DNA of 64,000 nt from an uncultured Polaribacter sp. (GCF_947500975.1 NZ_CANMUE010000003.1:301264-365263); one strand, 5' to 3'. Numbered from the stretch's first letter, positions 9,814-18,786 are shown. Numbers and translations: made by a program. The notes: generated from the letters alone by a model not told the origin.

Positions 9814-9898
9814 ACTTTCAGTGAAGTAAAACTAGATTTATTAACCATAGTAGTATCTCTCAATTTTTCATATTAGGGTTTTTTACTCCACTGAAAGT
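9814..9898 (-). terminator. long inverted repeat downstream of astacin gene (probable terminator or MITE-like element)
   Basis: The arms are ACTTTCAGTGAAGTAAAAC at 9814-9832 and its imperfect complement GTTTTTTACTCCACTGAAAG at 9878-9897, around a 45-base loop. It begins 14 bp after the astacin stop on the minus strand, so transcript-end processing or termination is the simplest role. The long loop and lack of a clean T-run are unusual for an intrinsic terminator; a small transposable remnant is an alternative. Confidence 0.5.
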
Positions 9899-9911
9899 AA
9901 TGTTTTAAATA

Positions 9912-10796
9912 TTATCTATACATATGATTAACTAACCTTTTGTCATTTGTTGACATATAAGAACGGTTAGGAACTATTATACTACCATCTTTTTTCGTCA
10001 TTGTAGGTAAACCATTACTTCTCGCATAAGCGGTTTGAAAGTAATAAGAACCATACATCATGATAGAATTAAAATCTATTGCAAGACTCATATCCCATCC
10101 AGAAGTTATTTTATTCCAGTTGTGTTCATAACTGTCTGTTATACGGCTATAGTATACGTTTACATAATTGTCTCTATTCCAGTGTGTTTGCTCATGCATT
10201 ACTCCAGCAACGTGTAAAAATTCATGAATAGTTGTACCTACATTACAACCAGACGCTATATTCATTTTTTGTCCAGGATAACGTTTAGCAAGATAACCAA
10301 CTTGTGCACTACAGCCTCTTGATTCAATTGAAGAAATCCAAACATAACCTTCTGGATCACTTGTGGTCCATTTACGAACATTAAGATTAGTATTGTTATT
10401 AATGTATTGTGCAGCCTTTTCTATTTTAGAAACAGCAGAAGCTGACATTGAAGATGAATGTCTATATAATATGGTTCTATTAGGCCAAAAGTTAACACCA
10501 TTTTTAACAACTCCTTTTTGATTGTCTTCTGTGTCGAAATTTTCTTCTTCAAAAATCATATCACCTAAAGCATAGGTTCCATCACCAAGAGAAGTTACTT
10601 TTATTTTACTTCCAAGGAAACTTTTTTCAACAATATCTCCTTCAATCATTGTTTGTTCTGCTTTTAATGTTGCTTCTAAAAGATCTTTATTTAGAGATTC
10701 ATTTATTGCTTCAAAATCATCATTTATATCTTTATTACAAGAAGTAAAGATTAAAGATAAAATAAATACGTAATTAAAAATGTTAGTTTTTTTCAT
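9912..10796 (-). CDS. astacin-like (M12A) zinc metallopeptidase, lipoprotein
   Basis: This 294-residue secreted protease has a lipoprotein signal (LSLIFTSC, lipidated C20), a propeptide-like region to about residue 100, and an M12A catalytic domain. The zinc motif is HEFLHVAGVMHE with H191, E192, H195 and H201, and the Met-turn is SIMMY with Y248. This matches flavastacin-type astacins, which cleave proteins outside the cell. The gene stands alone, with 500 bp of non-coding DNA on either side and diverged direct repeats flanking it, which suggests insertion as a unit. The substrate is unknown. Confidence 0.93.
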   Translation of the reverse strand: MKKTNIFNYVFILSLIFTSCNKDINDDFEAINESLNKDLLEATLKAEQTMIEGDIVEKSFLGSKIKVTSLGDGTYALGDMIFEEENFDTEDNQKGVVKNGVNFWPNRTILYRHSSSMSASAVSKIEKAAQYINNNTNLNVRKWTTSDPEGYVWISSIESRGCSAQVGYLAKRYPGQKMNIASGCNVGTTIHEFLHVAGVMHEQTHWNRDNYVNVYYSRITDSYEHNWNKITSGWDMSLAIDFNSIMMYGSYYFQTAYARSNGLPTMTKKDGSIIVPNRSYMSTNDKRLVNHMYR

Positions 10797-11332
10797 TTTA
10801 TTAAAAATTAAATTTTTGAGAGGAATACTTATATAGGGTTAATTAAGTGTTAAAATTAAGTAAAAAAATATTAAAATTTAACTTTTTTTAACATAAAAAT
10901 GATTTATAAACAAAAAAATAAATAATTTGTAGTATTTTCTACTTTATAGAGAGATGTCTTTTATAAAGATAAAAAGGCACATTAATCAAAATAATATTGA
11001 ATAGTCTTGTTAGCCTCAAATTGCATTTTTTTAATTATTATAGAGATTGAAGTCTTATAATTGGGCATCAATACAAAAAGGAAGAAAATACAAATAAGTA
11101 AGCAGTTAACATCTATAGATCTATAGTTTATAAAAGTGTAGCTTTTATCCATTTTTATCAGAAGAAGAAATTATACCATTATTTATAGTTACACCTCTTG
11201 CAATATCATTTTTTAAAAGGAAGCTACCATTTTAACTCTAAATTAAAAGAATGTAATTTAATTTTCATTTTTTTTGTTTGTAAGATAGGATAAAGTAATA
11301 AAATAGATATATTTATAGTAAATATAAAAAAT
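10797..11332. other. 536-bp non-coding stretch upstream of the astacin gene
   Basis: Very AT-rich sequence with no convincing gene. It should contain the astacin promoter (minus strand) close to 10800-10900 and the promoter of the AhpD-like gene near 11300. Direct repeat B lies at 11047-11125. A 25-codon open stretch ending at 11155 on the minus strand could be a gene remnant but is too short to name. Confidence 0.55.
11047..11125 (+). repeat. diverged direct repeat B (flanks astacin gene)
   Basis: This is the partner of 9426-9502, in the same orientation, sharing CAAATAAGTAAG and surrounding bases over about 77 bp. Unlike copy A it is not next to an osmC-like gene, so it looks like a displaced duplicate of that promoter region. 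Confidence 0.65.
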
Positions 11333-11935
11333 ATGGCATTAGTTACTCCACTATCAGCAGAACACGATTTAGAAACAAAAAAATTAGCAGAATTTTTTAA
11401 TGAAACTTTGGGGTTTTGTCCAAATTCTGTTTTAACAATGCAAAGAAGACCAGCAATATCTAAGGCTTTTATTAACTTAAATAAAGCTGTAATGGCAAAT
11501 GAAGGTCGAGTTACATCTGCCTTAAAAAGAATGATTGCTTGGGTTTCTAGCAATGCAACTGGTTGTAGATATTGCCAAGCACACGCAATTAGAGCTGCTG
11601 AACGTTATGGAGCAGAACAAGAGCAATTAGATAATATATGGGAATATAAAACTCATGCAGCTTTTTCTGATGCAGAACGTGCAGCTTTAGATTTTTCTTT
11701 GGCAGCCTCAATGGTACCAAATGCTGTGGATGCAAAAATTAAAGAAGAATTATATAAATACTGGGATGAAGGAGAAATTGTAGAAATGTTAGGTGTTATT
11801 TCTCTCTTTGGATATTTAAATAGATGGAACGATTCTATGGGAACAACTATGGAAGAAGGAGCTATTGATAGTGGAAATCAATATTTAGGTAAGCATGGTT
11901 TTGAAGTAGGTAAACATGATGGCTCTAAGTATTAA
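11333..11935 (+). CDS. carboxymuconolactone decarboxylase (AhpD-like) family protein
   Basis: This 200-residue all-helical protein of the AhpD/peroxidase-related family carries the redox motif GCRYCQAHA with C78, C81 and H84. Members act as thiol-based peroxide reducers with an external electron donor; the substrate here is unknown. The gene has its own terminator at 11952-11982. Its position three genes from the osmC-like gene may reflect a loose oxidative-stress neighbourhood, but this is inference. Confidence 0.9.
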   Translation: MALVTPLSAEHDLETKKLAEFFNETLGFCPNSVLTMQRRPAISKAFINLNKAVMANEGRVTSALKRMIAWVSSNATGCRYCQAHAIRAAERYGAEQEQLDNIWEYKTHAAFSDAERAALDFSLAASMVPNAVDAKIKEELYKYWDEGEIVEMLGVISLFGYLNRWNDSMGTTMEEGAIDSGNQYLGKHGFEVGKHDGSKY

Positions 11936-11951
11936 TTTGTTTAAAAACATC

Positions 11952-11982
11952 AAAAAACCTCATTTTTAGAAATGAGGTTTTT
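11952..11982. terminator. bidirectional terminator between the AhpD-like and HopJ-like genes
   Basis: The hairpin AACCTCATTT/AAATGAGGTT has an A-run on the left and a T-run on the right. It lies between two convergent genes (stops at 11935 and 12002), so it can end both transcripts. Confidence 0.88.
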
Positions 11983-12001
11983 ATTAAAATCTATTTTTTA
12001 A

Positions 12002-12346
12002 CTAATTCTTTAATGTTAGAGCTTCTCCTTTAAAAGACAAACCTTCAAAACCAGTTTTCATAAAGTTTCTAATATTTTGATGAGAAGTACCCTTTGCATC
12101 TTCTAAAACATTTTTATAATGTTCTGCAAAACAAAACAATGTTTCTTCTTTTGTTAATTGTTGCTGTTTTGCAAATGCAAACAATTTGCATGAGCCATTG
12201 TTTTCGCCAGCCTTATTTTTAACTTTACCATTAGTAAATGCTGTTGGTGTAAAGTTGTAATTGCTTTCAATTACTTGCATTGTTTCTGAAAAAGTAATTG
12301 CTGTTGGTTTTGATTTTAGTTTTGTTTTGAATTGTTGTATGGTCAT
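12002..12346 (-). CDS. HopJ type III effector family protein
   Basis: This 114-residue protein matches the HopJ family over its length. Recognisable blocks are FSETMQVIESNYNFTPTAF, GSCKLFAFAKQ and the C-terminal HQNIRNFMKTGFEGL. The family name comes from Pseudomonas syringae, but homologues are widespread in bacteria without type III secretion, including marine Bacteroidota, so a housekeeping role is more likely. No secretion genes are nearby. Two palindromes upstream (12374-12390 and 12406-12422) are candidate operators. Confidence 0.88.
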   Translation of the reverse strand: MTIQQFKTKLKSKPTAITFSETMQVIESNYNFTPTAFTNGKVKNKAGENNGSCKLFAFAKQQQLTKEETLFCFAEHYKNVLEDAKGTSHQNIRNFMKTGFEGLSFKGEALTLKN

Positions 12347-12373
12347 GAAGTCAATTTTATTAGAAATTTGATA

Positions 12374-12422
12374 ATCAACAACTTGTTGATAACTAATTTT
12401 TATTATTTAGAATGATTCTAAA
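12374..12422. promoter_or_regulatory. pair of palindromes upstream of the HopJ-family gene
   Basis: ATCAACAACTTGTTGAT (12374-12390) has eight-base arms around one base. TTTAGAATGATTCTAAA (12406-12422) has seven-base arms around three bases. They sit 28 and 60 bp upstream of the HopJ-family start on the minus strand. Their shape fits dimeric repressor sites, but the regulator is unknown. Confidence 0.4.
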
Positions 12423-12624
12423 TAAGGATTGTATATTTGTAAAACAATAAAGTAAAGATAATAAAAATTCATTTTAAAATTTAGGAAAATGCATGTGGTT
12501 TTTTCTGTCCTATTTTAATTAGAATATATTTAGAACCTTTGTTTTAAGAATATTAGTTATAAAATTATTCAAGTCTTAAAATTAATATGAAAGAAAATAT
12601 TTTAGCAAAATAGAATTAAAAATT

Positions 12625-12810
12625 ATGGAACCAAATCATTACATAATAGCTTTTTTAGGAATAATTACCCAATTAGGATGGATAATAAGAACTAATATAA
12701 AAGAAGCGGGGAAGAATAAACGAATTACAATCTTAAAAGATATTGATAAACTAAAGATTAATGCAATTGGTAATTATGAAGAAAAATCAAAAGATAAATT
12801 TATCAAATAA
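12625..12810 (+). CDS. small hypothetical protein with one membrane segment
   Basis: This 61-codon frame begins at an ATG after an A-rich stretch typical of Bacteroidota translation starts. Residues about 4-22 (HYIIAFLGIITQLGWII) form one hydrophobic helix, followed by a lysine-rich tail. It ends directly against the rsmI stop codon on the other strand. I do not recognise a family. It could be a real small membrane protein or a chance frame. Confidence 0.4.
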   Translation: MEPNHYIIAFLGIITQLGWIIRTNIKEAGKNKRITILKDIDKLKINAIGNYEEKSKDKFIK

Positions 12811-13482
12811 TTACTTTTTTCCCTCAACAATCACAACAATTTCACCTTTTGGTGGCTTTGCTGTATAATGTGCTAATACTTCTGTAGCAGTTCCTCTAAT
12901 AGTTTCTTCAAACATTTTTGTGAGTTCTCTAGAAACAGAAACTTGTCTGTCAGCTCCAAAATATTCAACAAATTGACCTAACGTTTTTACTAATTTATGT
13001 GGCGATTCATAAAGAATCATGGTTCTAGTTTCTTCAGCTAAAATTTTTAAACGAGTTTGTCTCCCTTTTTTTACGGGTAAAAAACCTTCAAAAACAAATT
13101 TATCATTGGGTAAACCAGAATTTACCAAAGCTGGTACAAATGCTGTTGCACCTGGCAAACAATCCACTTCTATATTATTTTCTACACAAGCTCTTGTTAG
13201 TAAAAAACCAGGATCAGAAATGGCAGGAGTACCGGCATCAGAAATTAAAGCACAGGTTTCTCCGTTTTGTATTCTTTGTACAACACCTTTTACAGATTTA
13301 TGCTCATTATGCATATGATGACTGTGCATTTGGGTAGCAATCTCAAAATGTTTTAAGAGTTTTCCGCTTGTACGAGTGTCTTCTGCTAAAATAAAATCTA
13401 CTTCTTTTAGAATTCTAATCGCCCTAAAAGTCATGTCTTCTAAATTACCAATTGGTGTGGGTACTAAATATAATTTGCTCAT
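12811..13482 (-). CDS. rsmI: 16S rRNA (cytidine(1402)-2'-O)-methyltransferase RsmI
   Basis: This 223-residue tetrapyrrole-methylase-fold enzyme 2'-O-methylates C1402 of 16S rRNA in the ribosomal decoding centre. Signature segments are LYLVPTPIGNLEDMT at the N-terminus, FILAEDTRTSGKLLKH, LISDAGTPAISDPGF and CLPGATAFVPALVNSGLP. The length is close to the catalytic core alone; the C-terminal extension of some homologues is absent. The gene overlaps the upstream acetyltransferase by four bases, so the two are translationally coupled. Confidence 0.96.
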   Translation of the reverse strand: MSKLYLVPTPIGNLEDMTFRAIRILKEVDFILAEDTRTSGKLLKHFEIATQMHSHHMHNEHKSVKGVVQRIQNGETCALISDAGTPAISDPGFLLTRACVENNIEVDCLPGATAFVPALVNSGLPNDKFVFEGFLPVKKGRQTRLKILAEETRTMILYESPHKLVKTLGQFVEYFGADRQVSVSRELTKMFEETIRGTATEVLAHYTAKPPKGEIVVIVEGKK

Positions 13483-13949
13483 TTTTTTCTGTTTTGAGTC
13501 ATTTCAAAATTAGTGATTTCTACTCCTTTCCTAATGATTTTATTTTCTTTAAAAATTTTAAATCCTTTTGATTCAAAAAAAGGAACAGCAGTTTTACTTG
13601 CATGTGTTAAAAGTGATGTAAATTCTAATTTATCAGCTTCATTTTTTAAAGTTTCATAAATTAAAGAGGCAATTCCTTGCCTTAAAAAATTGTGGTGAAC
13701 AAACAAAAAATCAATATAATTATTTTCTAAAGACCCAAAACCAACAATTTTATGTTGTAGTTTAACAACAATAAAATACTGATTTTTAATTTTAGTTTTC
13801 CATCTTTCTTTATCATTAATTGATGAAGTCCAAGCTAAAATTTGAGCTTCATTATAATCTTTTGCACAAGATTTTTCGATTGTATTTTTAAACAAATATA
13901 AAATTTCTTCAAGATCTACAGATGTAGCTTTTTCAATAGAAAAACTCAT
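13479..13949 (-). CDS. GNAT family N-acetyltransferase
   Basis: This 156-residue acetyltransferase has the acetyl-CoA site in FLFVHHNFLRQGIASLIYET (about 81-100; R/Q-x-x-G-x-A pattern) and the terminal block PFFESKGFKIFKENKI. The substrate is unknown. It ends inside the rsmI start (four-base overlap) and follows a cupin gene by five bases, giving a cupin-GNAT-rsmI operon on the minus strand. Confidence 0.9.
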   Translation of the reverse strand: MSFSIEKATSVDLEEILYLFKNTIEKSCAKDYNEAQILAWTSSINDKERWKTKIKNQYFIVVKLQHKIVGFGSLENNYIDFLFVHHNFLRQGIASLIYETLKNEADKLEFTSLLTHASKTAVPFFESKGFKIFKENKIIRKGVEITNFEMTQNRKK

Positions 13950-13954
13950 AAAAT

Positions 13955-14314
13955 TTAGATAGATTCATAGGTTTCTACAGTAATATCAGCAACAACATCA
14001 CCAGTGTGTTTTATAGAAAGAGGTTCAAACAAAACAATATGTACTTCTTCTTTTGCTATCGGTTTGTGTTCTACACCTTTTGGAACAATGTAAAACTCGC
14101 CTTCGTTTAAAGTAATGGTTTTATCTCGTAATTCAATATCTAAACTTCCTTTTATCACCATAAAAAGTTCATCTTCATTATCATGTTTATGAAATACAAA
14201 TTCTCCTTTTAATTTTGCTAATAATATTTGTTGCCCATTTAATTCTACTATTTTTTTAGGTGACCAAAGGTCTGAAAATAACTTAAATTTTTCTTGAATA
14301 TTAATTACGCTCAT
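13955..14314 (-). CDS. cupin domain protein
   Basis: This 119-residue single-domain cupin has the metal-binding motif around FHKHDNEDELFMVIKGSLDI (H, H, E pattern of cupin motif 1) and EFYIVPKGVEHKPIA for motif 2. Such small cupins bind a metal or small ligand; the specific role is unknown. It is the first gene of the minus-strand cupin-GNAT-rsmI operon and is divergent from aspS. Confidence 0.9.
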   Translation of the reverse strand: MSVINIQEKFKLFSDLWSPKKIVELNGQQILLAKLKGEFVFHKHDNEDELFMVIKGSLDIELRDKTITLNEGEFYIVPKGVEHKPIAKEEVHIVLFEPLSIKHTGDVVADITVETYESI

Positions 14315-14385
14315 AAAACAAATTTACAAAGATTTTATGGGAATAAATCTGTAATAAAAACAATCGATTTTTCTTTAAAATTGAT

Positions 14386-14393
14386 TAATTTTG
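14386..14393 (+). promoter_or_regulatory. -7 promoter box of aspS
   Basis: TAATTTTG fits the Bacteroidota -7 consensus TAnnTTTG and lies 22 bp before the aspS start codon. No clear TTTG -33 box is seen at the right spacing. Confidence 0.45.
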
Positions 14394-14415
14394 CCCCTTA
14401 TTAAATAAGAGAAAA

Positions 14416-16170
14416 ATGTATAGAAGTCATTCTTGTGGAGAGTTAAGAGCATCTCATGTAAATACAGAAGTAACCTTGGCAGGTTGGGTACAAAAATCGC
14501 GCGATAAAGGTTTTATGATTTGGGTAGATTTACGTGATAGATACGGAATTACGCAATTAATGTTTGATGAAGAGCGTACACCAAAAGAAATGATGGAAAA
14601 AGCAAAATCTTTAGGAAGAGAATTTGTAATTCAAGTTACAGGAACCGTTATAGAAAGAGAATCTAAGAACTCTAAAATGCCAACAGGAAATGTAGAAGTA
14701 TTGGTTTCTAAATTAGAGATTTTAAATGCATCTGTTACTCCGCCTTTTACAATTGAAGATGAAACAGATGGTGGAGAAGATATTAGAATGAAATACAGAT
14801 ATCTTGATATTAGAAGAAACCCTGTAAAAGACAGTTTAATTTTCCGTCATAAAGTATCAATGGAAGTTAGAAAATATCTTTCTGATCAAGAATTTATTGA
14901 AGTTGAAACGCCTTATTTAATAAAATCTACTCCAGAAGGAGCAAGAGATTTTGTGGTTCCTTCTCGTATGAATGAAGGTCAGTTTTATGCATTACCACAA
15001 TCTCCGCAAACATTTAAACAACTATTAATGGTTGGCGGAATGGATAAATATTTTCAGATTGTAAAATGTTTTAGAGATGAAGATTTACGTGCAGACAGAC
15101 AACCAGAATTTACACAAATAGACTGTGAAATGGCGTTTGTAGAACAAGAAGATATTTTAAATATTTTTGAAGGTTTAACACGTCATTTATTAAAAGAAGT
15201 AAACGGTGTTGAAGTAGATAAATTTCCAAGAATGTTGTTTGATGATGCTATGCGTTTGTATGGAAATGACAAACCAGATATCCGTTTTGGAATGGAATTT
15301 GGCGAGTTAAATGAGGTAACGCAACATAAAGATTTTGGTGTTTTTAACAGTGCAGAATTAGTGGTTGGTTTTGCAGTTCCTGGAGGAAATTCATACACGA
15401 GAAAAGAAATAGACAATATTATTAAATGGGTAAAACGCCCACAAGTTGGCGCTTTAGGTATGATTTATTGTCGTGTAAACGAAGATGGATCGTTTAAATC
15501 TTCTGTTGATAAATTTTATAATCAAGAAGACTTAGCAAATTGGGCTGAAGTTACAGGTGCTAAACCTGGAGATTTAATTTGTGTTTTATCTGGTGAAACC
15601 AATAAAGTAAGAGCACAATTATCTGCTTTAAGAATGGAATTAGCAGAGCGTTTAGGATTGAGAGATCCAAAAGTATTTGCTCCACTTTGGGTAATAGATT
15701 TTCCTTTATTAGAATTAGATGAAGAAACAGGGCATTACCATGCAATGCATCACCCATTTACATCGCCAAAACCTGGGCAAATGGAATTGTTAGATACAGA
15801 CCCAGGAGCTGTAAAAGCAAATGCGTACGATTTGGTTTTAAACGGAAATGAGATTGGTGGAGGTTCAATTCGTATTCACGATAAGCAAATGCAAGCAACT
15901 ATGTTAAAGCATTTAGGTTTTTCTGAAGAAGATGCAAAAGCACAATTTGGTTTTTTAATGGATGCGTTTGAATATGGAGCACCACCTCATGGAGGTTTGG
16001 CCTTTGGTTTAGACAGATTAGTCGCTATTTTAGGCGGACAAGAAACCATTAGAGATTTTATTGCTTTCCCAAAAAATAACTCAGGGCGTGATGTTATGAT
16101 TGATGCACCTGCGTTTATTGATGATGAGCAACTAACAGAATTGAGTTTAAAACTAAATATTCAAGAATAA
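14416..16170 (+). CDS. aspS: aspartate--tRNA ligase
   Basis: This 584-residue class II aminoacyl-tRNA synthetase charges tRNA-Asp. The N-terminal OB-fold anticodon-binding domain begins [15 protein letters not shown]. Class II motif 2 is [19 protein letters not shown] and motif 3 is [15 protein letters not shown]. The bacterial-type GAD insertion lies between them, matching the usual length near 590. The gene is monocistronic: divergent from the cupin operon and followed by a GC-rich terminator at 16177-16200. Confidence 0.98.
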   Translation: MYRSHSCGELRASHVNTEVTLAGWVQKSRDKGFMIWVDLRDRYGITQLMFDEERTPKEMMEKAKSLGREFVIQVTGTVIERESKNSKMPTGNVEVLVSKLEILNASVTPPFTIEDETDGGEDIRMKYRYLDIRRNPVKDSLIFRHKVSMEVRKYLSDQEFIEVETPYLIKSTPEGARDFVVPSRMNEGQFYALPQSPQTFKQLLMVGGMDKYFQIVKCFRDEDLRADRQPEFTQIDCEMAFVEQEDILNIFEGLTRHLLKEVNGVEVDKFPRMLFDDAMRLYGNDKPDIRFGMEFGELNEVTQHKDFGVFNSAELVVGFAVPGGNSYTRKEIDNIIKWVKRPQVGALGMIYCRVNEDGSFKSSVDKFYNQEDLANWAEVTGAKPGDLICVLSGETNKVRAQLSALRMELAERLGLRDPKVFAPLWVIDFPLLELDEETGHYHAMHHPFTSPKPGQMELLDTDPGAVKANAYDLVLNGNEIGGGSIRIHDKQMQATMLKHLGFSEEDAKAQFGFLMDAFEYGAPPHGGLAFGLDRLVAILGGQETIRDFIAFPKNNSGRDVMIDAPAFIDDEQLTELSLKLNIQE

Positions 16171-16176
16171 AATTTA

Positions 16177-16200
16177 AATCCCGCTTTTGCGGGATTTTTT
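16177..16200 (+). terminator. Rho-independent terminator after aspS
   Basis: ATCCCGC TTTT GCGGGAT followed by six T, seven bases after the aspS stop. Confidence 0.93.
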
Positions 16201-16214
16201 GTTATTTTTAATTT

Positions 16215-16922
16215 ATGAAAAACCTAAGCACACTTTTAATCATCCTAATATCTTTTACTTCTTTATCACAAGAACTTACAGGAAACCAGTTGCTAGAAAA
16301 AGCAATAGAATTTCATGATCCAAATAGAAACTGGAAAACTTTTAAAGGAGAACTTTTTGTAACTATGGAAACACCAAAAAGAACTCCCAGAAAAAGTAAA
16401 ATCAATATTAATTTACCAGAAGAATATTTTTCTGTTATTGCTAAAAGAGATACAATTATTACTGAATTTATAGTTGATAAAAATAAAATAAGCTTTTCAT
16501 TAATTGGTCATAAAAATCCTTCTTTAGAATTGAAAGAGAAGTATAGTTTAAATTCTGAAAGGGCAAATTTGTACAAAAATTATTACACGTATTTATATGG
16601 TTTACCAATGAAATTAAAAGATGAAGGCACAATTATTCATCAAAAAGTAGAAAAAAAGAACTTTAAAGGAAAAGAATATTTGGTCTTAAAAGTTAGCTAT
16701 TCTAAAGAAGTTGGTAAAGATACTTGGTACTTTTATTTCGGCCAAAAAACATATGCAATGGAAGTGTATCAGTTTTTCAAGAAAACAAAAGATAGTGGAG
16801 AATATATTTTACTTTCAGATATAGAAACCATTAATGATATAAAATTCCCTAAAAATAGAGCTTGGTATTACAATAAGGATAATGGTTATCTAGGAACCGA
16901 TTTTTTATCTAAAAAGGAGTAA
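16215..16922 (+). CDS. DUF6503 family secreted protein
   Basis: This 235-residue protein has a signal peptide (MKNLSTLLIILISFTSLSQ, cleavage near residue 19) and then ELTGNQLLEKAIEFHDPN, the recognisable start of the DUF6503 family of flavobacterial exported proteins. The rest is beta-rich with alternating lysines and resembles lipoprotein-carrier-type outer-membrane-associated sensors, but no catalytic motif is visible. Function unknown. The family name is given from recall and is less certain than secretion. It follows the aspS terminator directly. Confidence 0.75.
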   Translation: MKNLSTLLIILISFTSLSQELTGNQLLEKAIEFHDPNRNWKTFKGELFVTMETPKRTPRKSKININLPEEYFSVIAKRDTIITEFIVDKNKISFSLIGHKNPSLELKEKYSLNSERANLYKNYYTYLYGLPMKLKDEGTIIHQKVEKKNFKGKEYLVLKVSYSKEVGKDTWYFYFGQKTYAMEVYQFFKKTKDSGEYILLSDIETINDIKFPKNRAWYYNKDNGYLGTDFLSKKE

Positions 16923-16929
16923 TAAAACT

Positions 16930-16962
16930 CGTCTTTACGAGGAAGAATGACGAAATAATCTG
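16930..16962 (+). repeat. REP-like repeat, copy 2 (half-element)
   Basis: CGTCTTTACGAGGAAGAATG followed by ACGAAATAATCTG is a degenerate version of the CGTCATTGCGAGG...GAAGCAATCTG element at 706-782. Only one arm is preserved. It lies eight bases after the DUF6503 gene stop. Confidence 0.6.
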
Positions 16963-17010
16963 TTGATAAAAAAAATACTGTATTTCATTCACATTCACAT
17001 AAATTAAAAA

Positions 17011-18786
17011 ATGCCAACCATAAAAAACATATTTAAAAAGATTTTAGTTTGGAGATACAAGCATATTTCTGAACGTCAGTTTTTATATGTTTTAAGTGTT
17101 TTAGTTGGTCTTTTAGCAGGTTTAGGAACAGCTGTATTAAAGAATATGACGTTCTTTTTTCAAAACATTTTAGAAGGGAAGTTTATTGCAGATATCCATC
17201 ATTCATTATATTTTATATTTCCAATTATTGGGTTGATTTTGGTGTATTATATCAAGAAAAAAATCATCAAAAAAGAAATAGGTCACGGAATTTCTACAAC
17301 ATTGCATGCGGTATCTAAACGTAACGGAATGATAGAAAAATATAAGATTTACGCTTCTTTAATTACAGCACCAATTACAGTAGGTTTTGGAGGTTCGGCT
17401 GGGTTGCAAGGGCCTGCGGTAAGTACTGGAGCTGCATTAGGATCATATGTTTCGCAAATGTTTCATATGAATGCGAAAACAAGAATGATGCTAATTGGTT
17501 GTGCAACAGCTGGCGCAATGTCTTCTATGTTTAAAGCACCAGTTGCAGCAATTATTTTTGCGGTAGAAATTTTTAGTTTAGACTTAGCTTTTGCATCATT
17601 AATACCTTTATTATTAGCATCAGTTTCTGCAGTTTTAACCTCCTATTTTTTCTTTGAAAAAGATGCCTTATTAGGTTTTAAATTGGTAGATGCTTTTCAA
17701 ATAAAAGATATTTTTTATTATATTTTATTGGGTTTAGGAACTGGTGTTGCCTCTGTTTATTTTTCAAAAATTTATTTTAGAATCACTAATTTTTTTAAGC
17801 GGATAAAAAAACCAATTCATAAATTAATTTTTGGAGGAATTGCAATTGGATTAATGTTATTTATTATTCCGCCTTTATATGGTGAGGGTTATGGTTTGAT
17901 TAATAACTTGCTAAAAGGTAATGCTTTAGAGGCTTTAAAAGGGATGCCTTATGATGTGGATTTTTCAAATGTTTGGATTGTAATTTCATTTTTATTATTA
18001 ATTACAATTTTTAAAGCAATTGCCATGACAACTACTTTTGCTGCTGGTGGAGTTGGTGGTATTTTTATACCTACTTTGGTAATGGGAAGCGCCTTAGGTA
18101 ATGTTTTTGCAAAAATTATTAACGAATTAGGAGGTAATGTTTCTGAATCTAATTTTACTTTAATTGGCATGACTGGTTTAATGGCTGGAGTTTTACACGC
18201 TCCTTTAACCGCCATTTTTTTAATTGCAGAAATTACAGGTGGTTACGATTTGTTTGTACCTTTAATGTTAGTAGCCGCCATAAGTTTTGCATTTACAAAA
18301 TACTTTATTTCTAATTCAATTTACACAGTAGAACTGGCTAAAAAAGGCGAACTCATTACGCACAACAAAGATAAAAATGTAATGATGATGATGAAGATTG
18401 ATAAACTTATTGAAAAGAATTTTAAAGTAGTTTATCCGGATATGCTATTAGGAGAAATGCTTAAAAAAGCAGTTTCAAATTCTACCAGAAATATTTTTCC
18501 GGTAATTAATAAAGAGCAACAATTTTTAGGAATTGTATTGTTAGATGATATTAGGCCTATTATGTTTGATAGAGAATTATACGAAAGTGTAACTGTAGAT
18601 ACTTTTATGAAAAGTGCGCCAGAAATTATTTTTTATAATGATTCTGTAGAGCAAGTTATGGAAAAATTTAAAAAAAGTGAAGCTTGGAATTTGCCAGTTT
18701 TAAACAACGAAAAATATGTTGGTTTTATTTCAAAATCTAAATTATTAACTGCCTACAGAAATAAATTAATTGAGGTTACAAATTAA
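17011..18786 (+). CDS. ClC-family chloride channel/transporter with CBS domains
   Basis: This 591-residue membrane protein has the ClC fold (about 20-435) followed by two CBS domains (about 450-590), which bind adenine nucleotides in homologues. The pore motif GGVGGIFIPTLVMG corresponds to the conserved GxFxP region. At the usual gating-glutamate position (GxEGP in canonical ClCs) the sequence is GSAGLQGPAV, placing Gln at residue 133. Loss of this glutamate in characterised ClCs uncouples proton exchange, so this protein may be a passive anion conductor. It is convergent with a hypothetical gene three bases away. Confidence 0.93.
   Translation: MPTIKNIFKKILVWRYKHISERQFLYVLSVLVGLLAGLGTAVLKNMTFFFQNILEGKFIADIHHSLYFIFPIIGLILVYYIKKKIIKKEIGHGISTTLHAVSKRNGMIEKYKIYASLITAPITVGFGGSAGLQGPAVSTGAALGSYVSQMFHMNAKTRMMLIGCATAGAMSSMFKAPVAAIIFAVEIFSLDLAFASLIPLLLASVSAVLTSYFFFEKDALLGFKLVDAFQIKDIFYYILLGLGTGVASVYFSKIYFRITNFFKRIKKPIHKLIFGGIAIGLMLFIIPPLYGEGYGLINNLLKGNALEALKGMPYDVDFSNVWIVISFLLLITIFKAIAMTTTFAAGGVGGIFIPTLVMGSALGNVFAKIINELGGNVSESNFTLIGMTGLMAGVLHAPLTAIFLIAEITGGYDLFVPLMLVAAISFAFTKYFISNSIYTVELAKKGELITHNKDKNVMMMMKIDKLIEKNFKVVYPDMLLGEMLKKAVSNSTRNIFPVINKEQQFLGIVLLDDIRPIMFDRELYESVTVDTFMKSAPEIIFYNDSVEQVMEKFKKSEAWNLPVLNNEKYVGFISKSKLLTAYRNKLIEVTN

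Larger units (their letters stand above)
9408..9911. other. 504-bp non-coding stretch between the osmC-like and astacin genes
   Basis: No credible coding frame is seen. The stretch holds direct repeat A (9426-9502) next to the osmC-like gene, then about 300 bp of AT-rich sequence without recognisable elements, and the long inverted repeat at 9814-9898 just downstream of the astacin stop codon. Confidence 0.6.

Noticed and set aside
11155..11232. 25-codon open stretch on the minus strand reading GSFLLKNDIARGVTINNG, possibly the tail of a lost gene
   Set aside because: Too short, no start codon and no family I can name; chance is as likely.
12002..12346. HopJ-family gene as evidence of a type III secretion system
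   Set aside because: The family is widespread in bacteria without type III secretion, and no secretion genes occur in the window.
12382..12390. TGTTGAT-type sequence resembling a DnaA box near 12380-12392, suggesting an origin
   Set aside because: A single near-match explained by the palindrome; no cluster of boxes and no dnaA or dnaN nearby.
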